Part shown: positions 14,905 through 23,578 of the stretch, piece after piece | Position numbering within the stretch: the stretch's first letter is position 1 | Layout of the letters: every line of letters starts with the position of its first letter | Translations under genes and position numbers: made by a program | Notes under the pieces: generated by a model | What the model was told of the DNA's origin: nothing | The model's database searches: none | Seen by the model: only the letters and a program-made list of their open reading frames with translations | IMG/VR virus record: IMGVR_UViG_3300025131_000014 | Span: 1 to 64,000 of that record | Source: a virus | Direction: 5' to 3' (one strand) | DNA length: 64,000 bases

Positions 14905-15934
14905 AATAAGTATAAGCGGGCTAAATCTTCTTGCCTGGAATCCTATTGATTATAAAAGAAGAATTGAAGATCCCGAGCAGATTGATGCTCGGCACTTCAG
15001 AATAGGATCTGCGGTAGATTATATTCTGACTGGAAGCGAAAGCTTCTATAATAGGTACAGGCTTGTTAATCATACAAGACCTGCGGGAATGATGGGAGAT
15101 TTTGTAGATCATTTGCTAGAATTAGTAAAGGATAAAGATACTACAAATATTCCTGTAGCTGATTGGGAAATCATGCTTTTAGATGCACATGTTCGAGCTG
15201 GGTATAAGACTAAAGCAGAAACTGTCATCAAGAACTTTGAAACTAAACCTGAAATTCAGGGTTATTTTAATGAGCAATTGGAAGCAGATGAAAGATTACC
15301 TATTTCTGCTGAAGAAGATCAGATTGTATCACGGATAGTAGAATCTCTTCAACAAGGCGATGCTACTAAGAAATGGATTGTAGAAATGTCTACTGATCCT
15401 AATATTGATACATATGATCAACTTGAAATAGAGTGGAAGTATCGTGGATATAATGCTGTATCTCATTTAGATAAGGTATTAGTAAATCATATTACAAAAA
15501 TGATACATCCTATGGATTTGAAAACAACAGGTAAATCTGCGTATTCTTTTCCTCAAAGTGTACTTAAATATGGGTATTTCAGACAAGCGGCTTTCTATAT
15601 GAGAGCTTTAGAAAGTTGGAAGCTAAAAGACAAAAGAATTAAAGACTATAAAATAGATAGTTTTAGGTTTATTGTAGCTGAAACTGCTTGTTATACTCCG
15701 CCGTTAGTATATAAATGTACTGATAATGATATAGTTGTAGGCTTACATGGAGGATATCTTCATGGAAGTAATAGGTATATTAAAGGAGTGAATGATCTTA
15801 TTTCTGATCTTAAATGGCATCAACATCATAATAAATGGAACATGCGTAAAGAGGTTGCATTAACAAAAGTAGATGGTGTAGAGTTAAATATGTTCTCTGA
15901 TCGTGATATTTATGTTAATCAAGAAGATAAATAG
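14855..15934 (+). CDS. PD-(D/E)XK exonuclease, RecE/RecB-like
   Basis: 359 aa (or 356 from ATG 14864). The fold signature is RIGSAVDYILTG near residue 50, SHLDKVLV (Asp206), then PMDLKTTGKS (Asp221, Lys223), and a helix with KYGYFRQAAFYMRAL. This is the order of phage RecE/exonuclease VIII-type proteins, which resect DNA ends for a RecT-type annealer. It overlaps the RusA-like gene by 50 nt. Confidence 0.8.
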   Translation: MKVMESIPQPKTLLNHRISISGLNLLAWNPIDYKRRIEDPEQIDARHFRIGSAVDYILTGSESFYNRYRLVNHTRPAGMMGDFVDHLLELVKDKDTTNIPVADWEIMLLDAHVRAGYKTKAETVIKNFETKPEIQGYFNEQLEADERLPISAEEDQIVSRIVESLQQGDATKKWIVEMSTDPNIDTYDQLEIEWKYRGYNAVSHLDKVLVNHITKMIHPMDLKTTGKSAYSFPQSVLKYGYFRQAAFYMRALESWKLKDKRIKDYKIDSFRFIVAETACYTPPLVYKCTDNDIVVGLHGGYLHGSNRYIKGVNDLISDLKWHQHHNKWNMRKEVALTKVDGVELNMFSDRDIYVNQEDK

Positions 15935-15937
15935 GTT

Positions 15938-16480
15938 ATGGCTGATGATTTGAACAACTGGACAAAATCCACATTATTTCTTCTTCCTATGATAGAAGAT
16001 GTACTGGGGCCTTATTATAAGTCTTATGGATTTCAAAATGTTTACCTTAGTGATCATCAATATGAGACCATTCATGAAAATTGTTTGTATGTATTATATA
16101 AACCTAGATTTACCCAAGCATATATAGCATATGAAACTAAATTAGAAGAACACGTTTTATGTACTGATATATATGATGTGGGTGATAAGCGAGGACGGGT
16201 TATGTTTGTATTTAAAATTCCTAGTAAATTTAAAAATGACTTTTTACTTTTTAAGACTGGAAAGTATTCTAAATTCAGTAAAGAATATAAAAGTCTGTTT
16301 AAAAAAGGTTCTAATATCCATAAAGTTGTATGGAGAAGTTTAGAATTAAAAAGTTATTGGGAAAAACGATTGAATACAAAATTGCCTAAAGAGAATGAAG
16401 TATGGGATCTGCCGTATCCAAAAGATGAGATTTATAGGTATGATAGGGAAGTACACCAAGTGCTTAAAAAGCAAGATTAA
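15938..16480 (+). CDS. Hypothetical protein, 180 aa
   Basis: Starts MADDLNNWTKSTLFLLPMIE. Alpha/beta, with a basic, aromatic centre (KFKNDFLLFKTGKYSKFSKE). It sits three bases after the nuclease gene and before the ATPase, so it is probably in the same transcript. No family recognised. Confidence 0.75.
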   Translation: MADDLNNWTKSTLFLLPMIEDVLGPYYKSYGFQNVYLSDHQYETIHENCLYVLYKPRFTQAYIAYETKLEEHVLCTDIYDVGDKRGRVMFVFKIPSKFKNDFLLFKTGKYSKFSKEYKSLFKKGSNIHKVVWRSLELKSYWEKRLNTKLPKENEVWDLPYPKDEIYRYDREVHQVLKKQD

Positions 16481-16506
16481 TTAATTAACATTTTAAAACT
16501 ATTTAA

Positions 16507-17547
16507 ATGCAAGAGAGAATTGTAAAAACCAAAATGTATGGCAAAGATGAAATCTTTAAAGTACTAGCTTTAGGAGAAGCTTTAAAACTTCCTGTATTAT
16601 TATTAGGCCCTCCAGGTGTTGGTAAAACCCAAGCTTTGTTGGACTATGCAACTGCCATTTATGGTGATAAAGAAGAAGCTTTACAAAAGAGCTTTATAAT
16701 TGAATTGGACGAAGGAACTAAAACTTCTGAAGTTAAAGGTAGAGTAAATATGAAGACTCTTCTGGAAGATAAGAAATATGAAGTAGAGGCTCCTATAGCT
16801 GATGCTGAATATATTTTATTAAATGAAGTTGATAAATGTAATTCTGGAATCAGAAATACTATGTTGTCATTAATGAGGGAAAAAACTCTTTTCTTTGGAG
16901 ATAAAGTAATTCCATGTAAATGGAAAGTTTTAGCTGCAAGTTGTAATGAGATTCCTGATGATGAATCAGATAGTCCTTTTTGGGATAGATTTGTGCTTAC
17001 CTATAAGGTAGAACGTGTTGGTATAGATGGTATTGTTAACTATTGGAAAGATATGAAGATGAAAGATGTGAGTATTAATATTCCTTCAGGTAGAGAAATT
17101 ATAGGAACTCAAATTCATAAATCTAAAGTAGAAACCATGTTAAATGTTGTCTATGATGCTACTTCTGATAGAACTGCTTCTTATTTACCGACTGTTGCTA
17201 AAGCAGTTAAAGCAATATATGGTTTAGAAGATGTTGAAGCTCTTATGAAGACATGCGAATTTGTATGTCCTACTAAAGTAGCTGATCTTTCTGGTAAACT
17301 AGAGACTGCACGGGTTGCATCTTTAAGAAGTCAAATTAAATCTTTAGGTACTGTTATAAATGGTAATGATAAGTCTTATGCTCAAATGTATTTAACTCAG
17401 TTAATTACAGATATCAAAGAATTAGGTGAAATGACTACCTATAAAAAGAAATCTGGTGAATTAATGGTTGAATTACAGGACTATATAGGTGAAAACTATG
17501 CAGGAACAGAGCATGAAGAAATTTTTGATAAAGAAAATACTGAATAA
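16507..17547 (+). CDS. MoxR-type AAA+ ATPase
   Basis: 346 aa. Walker A GPPGVGKT (34-41). A Walker-B-type strand ILLNEVDK (103-110) has Asn where Asp is usual but keeps the Glu. RNTMLSLMREKTLFFGDK and LAASCNEIPDDESDSPFWDRF match the MoxR pore and sensor regions. MoxR ATPases work with VWA-domain partners as chaperone-like remodelling machines, and the next gene is such a partner. The target in the phage cycle is unknown. Confidence 0.85.
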   Translation: MQERIVKTKMYGKDEIFKVLALGEALKLPVLLLGPPGVGKTQALLDYATAIYGDKEEALQKSFIIELDEGTKTSEVKGRVNMKTLLEDKKYEVEAPIADAEYILLNEVDKCNSGIRNTMLSLMREKTLFFGDKVIPCKWKVLAASCNEIPDDESDSPFWDRFVLTYKVERVGIDGIVNYWKDMKMKDVSINIPSGREIIGTQIHKSKVETMLNVVYDATSDRTASYLPTVAKAVKAIYGLEDVEALMKTCEFVCPTKVADLSGKLETARVASLRSQIKSLGTVINGNDKSYAQMYLTQLITDIKELGEMTTYKKKSGELMVELQDYIGENYAGTEHEEIFDKENTE

Positions 17548-19029
17548 ATGGATAAAAATTATACAACATATAGTTATGAAGATGGCTATGGCTATGGGGA
17601 TTATGTAGATCCCTATAGCAGCCAAGCTAATTCAAATTCGTATGAGTATCAAGCAAGTTTGTTTGATGTAAATACAATATTTCGGGATATGAAACAAGAT
17701 GATTGTATCATTGATCCTTCTATACGTAGTTATTTATCTGATAAAGTACTACGTTTAGTAAAAAAGAGTATTAAGGGAGATTGCTTTATGGAAGATAAGC
17801 ATATACTTGATATATTTAAGTATTTCTATAAAGCATATAGTCATATAGTAAATGTAACTCCTAATGATTATCACTGGCATTATTTGTTAAGTAAGATGGA
17901 TAATTGGTTATTGAAGACTATAACTGATTCTAGAGTACTTTATAGTGTCCTTACAACTATTGCAATATGTAAAAAGTTTAACACTATATTGCAGAAGTTT
18001 CAGACTGATGTTTGTCAAACACAATGGGCTTTAAGAGATTTTGTGAGTAAAGAAGGATTGTGGGAAGCAGTTAAAGACTCTTTTGATGGTAAATCTTTTA
18101 TGCCATATTATTGTGGAGGAGATGATGAAAAGAATGAAAGAGATACTATTAAGAACTTAACTTTACAGCTCAAAGATAAACTTGAGAAAGGTATTCAAAG
18201 TGGAATTCGTCAGGCTAAAAAGGATATTGATAAATATCGTGAGTTTATGGGAAATTCTGTAGGTGATACTATAGCTGAATTGGATTACATAGATGTATAT
18301 CTTGATCCTGCTATTATGAAAGCTGTAGCTGTAAGTGGTAAGTCTATTAATAAGTTTGTTGATAAAGTAATTGATTCTTCTACTGAATCTTTGGGAGGTG
18401 TTCCTAAGGTTTATCAGGAGAGTATCTTTGAAGCAGAGGAGATTGATGAGATAGAAGGGATAGAGAATTTGATTCATCCTGCTCTTTATAGAGATCTGTT
18501 TGTTAAGACTACTAAGTATCATATGAACTTTGATGTTTATCTTGATGATAGTGCTTCTATGACAGGTACGTGTTCTTTAGGAAACAATAAGAGTATTAGA
18601 CAAAGACTTTTAGTACGTTTTATTGCTCTTAAATTGCATAAATTAGGAATGCTTAGAGATATTTATCTTTTTGATCAATCTTTGAGAAAAATTAATTTTG
18701 CTAATCTGCTTACTGCTCGTTTAGGCGGTGGAACTGATTTTACGCAAATAATTAAAAATATCAAAAAGATAGGAAGACCTGGAATTATCATTACAGATGG
18801 TCATGCAAGTATGAATGAATTTTCTGAAAAAGCTTATATGATAAATATATCAGGAGTTGGAGGATATTGTAGTTCTCTTTATAATAAGAGTGTTCCTTTA
18901 GCTAAAATGGTTGCTAAAAATAAGTATGTGTATTGGGATGATGGTAAGTTTTATCATTCTAAAATTGTAGAACACAATGGTAGTTATGATAGCAAGTATT
19001 ATTATATAGAACAAGGAAGAAAATTTTAA
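17548..19029 (+). CDS. VWA-domain partner of the MoxR ATPase
   Basis: 493 aa. An N-terminal Tyr/Gly-rich stretch precedes a helical region. The C-terminal VWA domain has a complete MIDAS: DDSAS (Asp333, Ser335, Ser337), Thr396 in GGGTDF and Asp417 in IITDGH. It starts one base after the ATPase stop. MoxR/VWA pairs insert or remodel protein complexes or metal centres. No transmembrane segment is seen, so a soluble complex is likely. Confidence 0.85.
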   Translation: MDKNYTTYSYEDGYGYGDYVDPYSSQANSNSYEYQASLFDVNTIFRDMKQDDCIIDPSIRSYLSDKVLRLVKKSIKGDCFMEDKHILDIFKYFYKAYSHIVNVTPNDYHWHYLLSKMDNWLLKTITDSRVLYSVLTTIAICKKFNTILQKFQTDVCQTQWALRDFVSKEGLWEAVKDSFDGKSFMPYYCGGDDEKNERDTIKNLTLQLKDKLEKGIQSGIRQAKKDIDKYREFMGNSVGDTIAELDYIDVYLDPAIMKAVAVSGKSINKFVDKVIDSSTESLGGVPKVYQESIFEAEEIDEIEGIENLIHPALYRDLFVKTTKYHMNFDVYLDDSASMTGTCSLGNNKSIRQRLLVRFIALKLHKLGMLRDIYLFDQSLRKINFANLLTARLGGGTDFTQIIKNIKKIGRPGIIITDGHASMNEFSEKAYMINISGVGGYCSSLYNKSVPLAKMVAKNKYVYWDDGKFYHSKIVEHNGSYDSKYYYIEQGRKF

Positions 19030-19031
19030 TT

Positions 19032-19253
19032 ATGACCAAGTATGAACAAATTATGTATGAGAGAGATCTGCCTGGGATTAGAAGATCCCTTGAAAGTATA
19101 GCAGAAACTCTAAAAGCAATAGTAGTAATTATCTCCGATCCAGGAGATGAAGTAGAACATATTGTTGATTACCCTGCAGAAATGAGCAAGGTATGGGGTG
19201 ATAAAACTACAAATTCAACAGGTAAGTTACCTGATGATTATACAATGGATTGA
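19032..19253 (+). CDS. Hypothetical protein, 73 aa
   Basis: Starts MTKYEQIMYERDLPGIRRSL. A helical N-terminus (SLESIAETLKAIVVIIS) and an acidic C-terminal part. Last gene of the MoxR-VWA group before a long hairpin. Not recognised. Confidence 0.65.
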   Translation: MTKYEQIMYERDLPGIRRSLESIAETLKAIVVIISDPGDEVEHIVDYPAEMSKVWGDKTTNSTGKLPDDYTMD

Positions 19254-19264
19254 GAAACTCCAAT

Positions 19265-19330
19265 GGGAGACTATATAGAGATTAGCATAGCAGGTAAGTA
19301 CTGCATAGCTAAGTCTCATATATAGCTCCC
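19265..19330 (+). promoter_or_regulatory. Very long imperfect hairpin
   Basis: From GGGAG (19265) to CTCCC (19326-19330) the two arms pair over nearly 30 bp with small bulges, around a GTAAGTA loop. The 5' arm and loop also read as a 20-codon ORF (MGDYIEISIAGKYCIAKSHI), which I take as incidental. No T-run follows directly. It could block readthrough, be an RNase III-type processing site, or be a small RNA. Confidence 0.6.
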
Positions 19331-19458
19331 TATACGGAGAGTTCGTAGGATTCATTGCGGGCATAAAATAGAGCTAACAATTCTTTAACCTCTCAGTAGT
19401 GCTTAATTAATTGGTATCTATTTATGTCTGTTATTTTTTAATTATTAAAAATTTAATT
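19331..19458 (+). other. Intergenic leader, no further feature
   Basis: No ORF. It ends with TTATTTTTTAATTATTAAAAATTTAATT before ATG 19459, the usual T-rich tract plus A/T leader. Confidence 0.4.
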
Positions 19459-20013
19459 ATGAGTACAATAACAGAAATTGAACAAGAGGCTCTTATTGAG
19501 CTTATTTTAAAAGTATTGCGTCTTTCACAGAATGGGCATGTAAGTCCTTTTGAAAATAAAATTGCTGAAGAGCTAATAGCAATTGATAAAACTTTACAAG
19601 CTACTTACTTAAGGATAAATGGTATTGAAACTTTTCTTGGTTCTTTAAATACGAGATTATCTAATCTTGAAAAGAAGAACTTTGAAATACTTCCTGCAAA
19701 GGAAGGATCTGATTTTGATATAGATAAGGAAAAACTTCCAGTTCAAGGTAAAAAGAGAGGTCCTTATACTACTACTAAAAAGATAGCTAAGAAAATTGAG
19801 CAGATATTAACATCTGCTAAACATTTTACTAAACAACAGATTTTGGATGAAGTAGCACGTAAGAGACCAGATTTAAATACTTTAAGTGGAAAGAGCATGC
19901 TGGAAAATATCAGAAAGGCTAAATGGAGACTTGATGGAATTAGACGTAGAGACCTTAAATTAGGAATTTATGGAACTGAAGGCTATTGGAAGAAGAGAAA
20001 GACGAAGAAATGA
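19459..20013 (+). CDS. Putative DNA-binding protein with coiled coil, 184 aa
   Basis: The start at 19459 (MSTITEIEQEALIEL) follows the A/T leader; an upstream ATG at 19411 would place the leader inside the gene. The N-terminal 80 residues are helical or coiled coil. After a KKRGPYTTTKK linker, a basic domain (ILTSAKHFTKQQILDEVARK ... GIRRRDLKLGIYGTEGYWKK) looks like a winged or simple helix-turn-helix. A transcription or replication regulator is plausible. Confidence 0.65.
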   Translation: MSTITEIEQEALIELILKVLRLSQNGHVSPFENKIAEELIAIDKTLQATYLRINGIETFLGSLNTRLSNLEKKNFEILPAKEGSDFDIDKEKLPVQGKKRGPYTTTKKIAKKIEQILTSAKHFTKQQILDEVARKRPDLNTLSGKSMLENIRKAKWRLDGIRRRDLKLGIYGTEGYWKKRKTKK

Positions 20014-20052
20014 AATTTGAATCTTTTTTTACATTTTTAAATACAATGATAA

Positions 20053-20397
20053 ATGAAAAAGAAATTAAATAGCGGAGTCCTTTTTGGAAAGGACTTAAAT
20101 AAAAGGGTTACAACGTATCTTCTGAATAATCCTGATCTTCGTGATAGCGATAGTAAGCTTATGGCAAGGATTTGGTATGATGAAGTGCAATCAACTTTAG
20201 GTCTTATAGAAACAGCAGAGGAATTACTCATTGCTGTTTCTAAAGGACAGTTGACTAACTGGGAGAGTGCGACCAGGTGTCGTAGGAAAATACAGGAAGA
20301 GATTCCTGAACTACGAGGGAAAGGTCATAGTTTACGGAAAGCTAAAGCTAAGCGTGTAAAAGATGGATTTAATACTCCTTATAATAGGATATTATGA
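20053..20397 (+). CDS. Hypothetical basic protein, 114 aa
   Basis: Starts MKKKLNSGVLFGKDLNKRV. Helical, with a basic C-terminus (GKGHSLRKAKAKRVKDG) that could bind nucleic acid. Its stop overlaps the next ATG (ATGA). Not recognised. Confidence 0.7.
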   Translation: MKKKLNSGVLFGKDLNKRVTTYLLNNPDLRDSDSKLMARIWYDEVQSTLGLIETAEELLIAVSKGQLTNWESATRCRRKIQEEIPELRGKGHSLRKAKAKRVKDGFNTPYNRIL

Positions 20398-20588
20398 CTC
20401 AAAAGAAAGTATGTAAAACTTTAAAGAATAGTAATGGTACTGTATGGATTTCTGATGAATTTCGTACTGAAATAATTAAATACTATTGTTCTACTGGAGA
20501 CAGCTTAAAGAATATAGCAAAAATATTTGGTATAAGTGTGGGGTGTGTTTCTAATATTATTACAAAGTATTTTAAAGATAAAGCGTAG
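20394..20588 (+). CDS. Small helix-turn-helix protein, 64 aa
   Basis: Residues about 22-60 (DEFRTEIIKYYCSTGDSLKN then IAKIFGISVGCVSNIITKYF) form a clear helix-turn-helix of the sigma region 4/Trp-repressor sort. Coupled to the previous gene through ATGA. A candidate phage transcription regulator. Confidence 0.75.
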   Translation: MTQKKVCKTLKNSNGTVWISDEFRTEIIKYYCSTGDSLKNIAKIFGISVGCVSNIITKYFKDKA

Positions 20589-20590
20589 AG

Positions 20591-20646
20591 AGGATACGCC
20601 TTCTTCCTGGGGTCTAGATCGGTTTGGCTCCAGGGGAGGGCATCCT
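20591..20646 (+). promoter_or_regulatory. GC-rich leader hairpin
   Basis: AGGATACGCC (20591-20600) pairs with GGGCATCCT (20638-20646) with a mismatch, enclosing CCTGG (20606-20610) with CCAGG (20630-20634). It stands 16 nt before ATG 20663 and is much richer in GC than its surroundings. No T-run, so a structured leader is likelier than a terminator. Confidence 0.5.
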
Positions 20647-20662
20647 ATTAAAAAAGAAAATA

Positions 20663-20995
20663 ATGAAGAATGAATATAATGAAAATAAGAAGATGTATCA
20701 GGAAGCACGTGATACTGATAAAGCCTTTTTAATTGGGCATAACAATGTGCTTGAAGAGATTGATTCTAAAAAGAAGTACGATCTTCAGGAACTGAAGTCT
20801 TTAGTAGGCGGTTATATTGAAATTGTTTATAACTTACCTATGAATAAAATGATGGTTATAAATGAAGAAGGGAAACTATCAAAGTTACCTTATAATTTTT
20901 ATGCAACAAATCTTGCTTTATTTGATCACAGTATTGCTACTGATGATTATATTGCAGGAAATGCTGTAATTTTAAACAATAGTCAAATTGATTAA
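20663..20995 (+). CDS. Hypothetical protein, 110 aa
   Basis: MKNEYNENKKMYQEARD is preferred to the upstream ATG at 20624, which lies within the GC-rich hairpin. Alpha/beta; no motif recognised. Begins a set of small genes leading to the polymerase. Confidence 0.65.
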   Translation: MKNEYNENKKMYQEARDTDKAFLIGHNNVLEEIDSKKKYDLQELKSLVGGYIEIVYNLPMNKMMVINEEGKLSKLPYNFYATNLALFDHSIATDDYIAGNAVILNNSQID

Positions 20996-20997
20996 TT

Positions 20998-21168
20998 ATG
21001 GAAGAAGTAACAGAAGAACAATTTAAAGCATATGTAAGTCTTCAAGAAGAAGGAACATATAATATGTTAGATTCTATGGTTAGGGAAATATGTGATTTAA
21101 CCAGAGAGGAACATGCAGCAATTATAATAAATTATGATAAACTTAAAAAAAAGTATGTAAAAAAATAA
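20998..21168 (+). CDS. Hypothetical acidic protein, 56 aa
   Basis: Starts MEEVTEEQFKAYVSLQEEG two bases after the preceding stop. Helical and acidic, with a Lys-rich end (KLKKKYVKK). It fits exactly between its neighbours, which supports coding. Confidence 0.6.
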   Translation: MEEVTEEQFKAYVSLQEEGTYNMLDSMVREICDLTREEHAAIIINYDKLKKKYVKK

Positions 21169-21170
21169 TT

Positions 21171-21680
21171 ATGAAAAATGAAGAATTTGATAATCTTAAT
21201 AGTGAAGATTCTGAGTTTCAGAAGAAGGTAGTTAAGTTTGTACTTGCTACTTATGAGAAACATAAAAAACATTTACCTCCTTCTTTATTTGTTAAATCTG
21301 GAGATGGTGTTTATAAAATACATCCTATTCCTCCTCATTTATTTGAGCAACAGAATGGTGAACAGATCATAGCAGACGGTGTTAATACTATTATTACTGA
21401 TTATGATGCAAGCCATGCTTGTTTTGCTTCAGAGTGTTGTTATGCTAAAGTAAAGGCAAATAATGCTGATGCTATTAAAAAAGCTGTTGAAGAAGGTATA
21501 GATAATGTTGAAGGAGCACAGCAATGTGTAGTTCTTTCTTTTGAAAGTAAAAAAGCAGAAGAAAAATATTTTTATAGGTTTCTGATAACAGAAGAACAAA
21601 AGCTTCAGATAGAAGAACTTAAAGAGTATACAAATAAGGATGGAGAGAATAATTTAATAATAAATTTATTCAGAAAATGA
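21171..21680 (+). CDS. Hypothetical protein, 169 aa
   Basis: Starts MKNEEFDNLNSEDSEFQ. Contains a Cys/His cluster (DASHACFASECCYAK, about residues 81-96) that could bind metal, then a helical C-terminus. Overlaps the polymerase start by 4 nt (ATGA), so translational coupling with the polymerase is likely. Confidence 0.75.
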   Translation: MKNEEFDNLNSEDSEFQKKVVKFVLATYEKHKKHLPPSLFVKSGDGVYKIHPIPPHLFEQQNGEQIIADGVNTIITDYDASHACFASECCYAKVKANNADAIKKAVEEGIDNVEGAQQCVVLSFESKKAEEKYFYRFLITEEQKLQIEELKEYTNKDGENNLIINLFRK

Positions 21681-23578
21681 TATATTTTATTGGAAATCAG
21701 GGAATACTACCTTGTTGTGAAACAGCAACTATAGAAGATGTAGTAATTTGGTGTTATGACACACCTAATAAAGTCATGGGAGTAGATACTGAAACTGAAG
21801 GTCTTAATTGGCTTTCAAAGAAGGTAATTATGCTTCAATTAGGAGATGAGAAGGACCAGTTTGTGATAGACACACGGTTTATAGATATCTCCTTACTTAA
21901 GGCTCCTTTAGAGGATCCTAGTATTACAAAGATTTTGCATAATGCGAAGTTTGATTATAAGTTCATGCTTTCTAACTTCGATATCCGTATAGATAATATA
22001 TATGATACTTTGTTAGCTGAATGTGTGCTTAATTGTGGGCGTCAAGGAGTTTCTAAAGGACTAGCTGATTTAGTAGGTAGATATTTAGATATTAAGTTAA
22101 GCAAGGAAACTAGAGACCAATTCCACACAATGCGGGATGGCGTACCGTTTACTGAGTCCCAGATTATTTACGGGGCTAAAGATGTGGAATACTTGCCGAT
22201 GATCAAGGGATTTCAGGACTATGCAGTGTCATCCTGGGATTTGGAATATGTGCTTGATATTGAGAACAGAGCAACTATAGCATTTGCTGAAATAGAGAAC
22301 AATGGGATCAAGTTAGATCGTGATAAGTGGCTTGGTTTAGCTATTAATGCAGAAGGCCGTTTAGAGGGCAAAGAAGATGAGTTAGATGATATAGTATTGA
22401 AAGACAACGACTTACGTAAGTATAAGAGTCCAGGAGTTCAGCTTGGGATGTTCGGCGTCAAAGAAAAACATACTACGGTCCTGTGGTCTTCACCGTCACA
22501 GGTGCAGAATGTACTTCAAACACTTGATCCTAGTATACAATCAACTGGTGTAAGAGAGCTCTTTAAAAGACAGAACTTTCATAAGCTCTTTAAGAGCCTT
22601 ATAGATTATCGTAAAGAGGCTAAATTAGTGACTACTTATGGGAGAGAGTTTGTTAAGTATATAAAGAAGGAAACAGGTAGGGTACATACTATTTTTTGGC
22701 AGATCTTAAACACGGGGCGTGTCTCGAGTGGGTCTAAAGGTGGTCGTTACTTTGAAGACTATCCTAATATGCAGAATATTCCTGCTTTGAGCGAATATAG
22801 AAATTGTTTTATAGCTGAAGAAGGTTGTAAAATCGTAAGCTTTGATTTTAGTGGTCAAGAGTTACGCCTTATCGCAGAGGGTGCCCAGGATCCGTTGTGG
22901 ATTAAAACCTTTAATGAAGGTGGAGATGTACATGGGGAGGTTGCTGCAATGGTCTTTGATATAGAGGTGGCTGATGTGAGAAATAAACCAGACTTTTTAC
23001 GAGGAAAATCATATAGGGATGTAGCTAAGACCATTAATTTCGGGCTTGCGTATGGAATGTCAGAGCATAAGCTTGCTGATACTCTTGATATTCCTGTAGA
23101 AGATGCGAAAGCTTTTATTGATAAGTATTTTATAGCGTTGCCTAAGATCAAGAAGTTCTTAGAAGCTTTAGGTAATTATGGTAAGAAGAATAAGCATATA
23201 CGGACTTTTAAACCATCAAGAAGAATAAGATTCTTTCCTGATGATGTCTATCTAAGTCAGATGGATAGGAAAGAGATGTTTAGAACTCTTGGTGAAATAG
23301 AGCGACAATCTAAAAATACTCCTATTCAGGGAACTGGAGCGGATATGATTAAGCTTGCTTTAGCTAAGATTGTAGAGTATATTAGGGAGAATGATCTATG
23401 GGACAAAGTAAAGCTTATTACACAGGTTCATGATGAGATAGGTTGTGAGGTGAAAGAAGAGTATGTAGAACAATGGTTACCTGTACAGCAACGTTTAATG
23501 GAGGAAGCAGGTGCTGAATTTGTTAAATCAATGAAAATGACCGTTGATGCGTCTGTTTCTGATGTTTGGAAAAAATAG
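21677..23578 (+). CDS. polA: Family A DNA polymerase with 3'-5' exonuclease
   Basis: 633 aa. Exonuclease motifs: VDTETEG (Asp37, Glu39), HNAKFDYKFM, and YGAKDVEYLP with the Tyr-x3-Asp. Polymerase motifs: A at DFSGQELRL (Asp390), B at RDVAKTINFGLAYG (Lys451, Phe455, Tyr459), C at QVHDEIG (Asp586). All catalytic residues are present. No 5'-nuclease domain, as in other phage replicative PolA enzymes. Last protein gene of the + strand block. Confidence 0.95.
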   Translation: MIYFIGNQGILPCCETATIEDVVIWCYDTPNKVMGVDTETEGLNWLSKKVIMLQLGDEKDQFVIDTRFIDISLLKAPLEDPSITKILHNAKFDYKFMLSNFDIRIDNIYDTLLAECVLNCGRQGVSKGLADLVGRYLDIKLSKETRDQFHTMRDGVPFTESQIIYGAKDVEYLPMIKGFQDYAVSSWDLEYVLDIENRATIAFAEIENNGIKLDRDKWLGLAINAEGRLEGKEDELDDIVLKDNDLRKYKSPGVQLGMFGVKEKHTTVLWSSPSQVQNVLQTLDPSIQSTGVRELFKRQNFHKLFKSLIDYRKEAKLVTTYGREFVKYIKKETGRVHTIFWQILNTGRVSSGSKGGRYFEDYPNMQNIPALSEYRNCFIAEEGCKIVSFDFSGQELRLIAEGAQDPLWIKTFNEGGDVHGEVAAMVFDIEVADVRNKPDFLRGKSYRDVAKTINFGLAYGMSEHKLADTLDIPVEDAKAFIDKYFIALPKIKKFLEALGNYGKKNKHIRTFKPSRRIRFFPDDVYLSQMDRKEMFRTLGEIERQSKNTPIQGTGADMIKLALAKIVEYIRENDLWDKVKLITQVHDEIGCEVKEEYVEQWLPVQQRLMEEAGAEFVKSMKMTVDASVSDVWKK

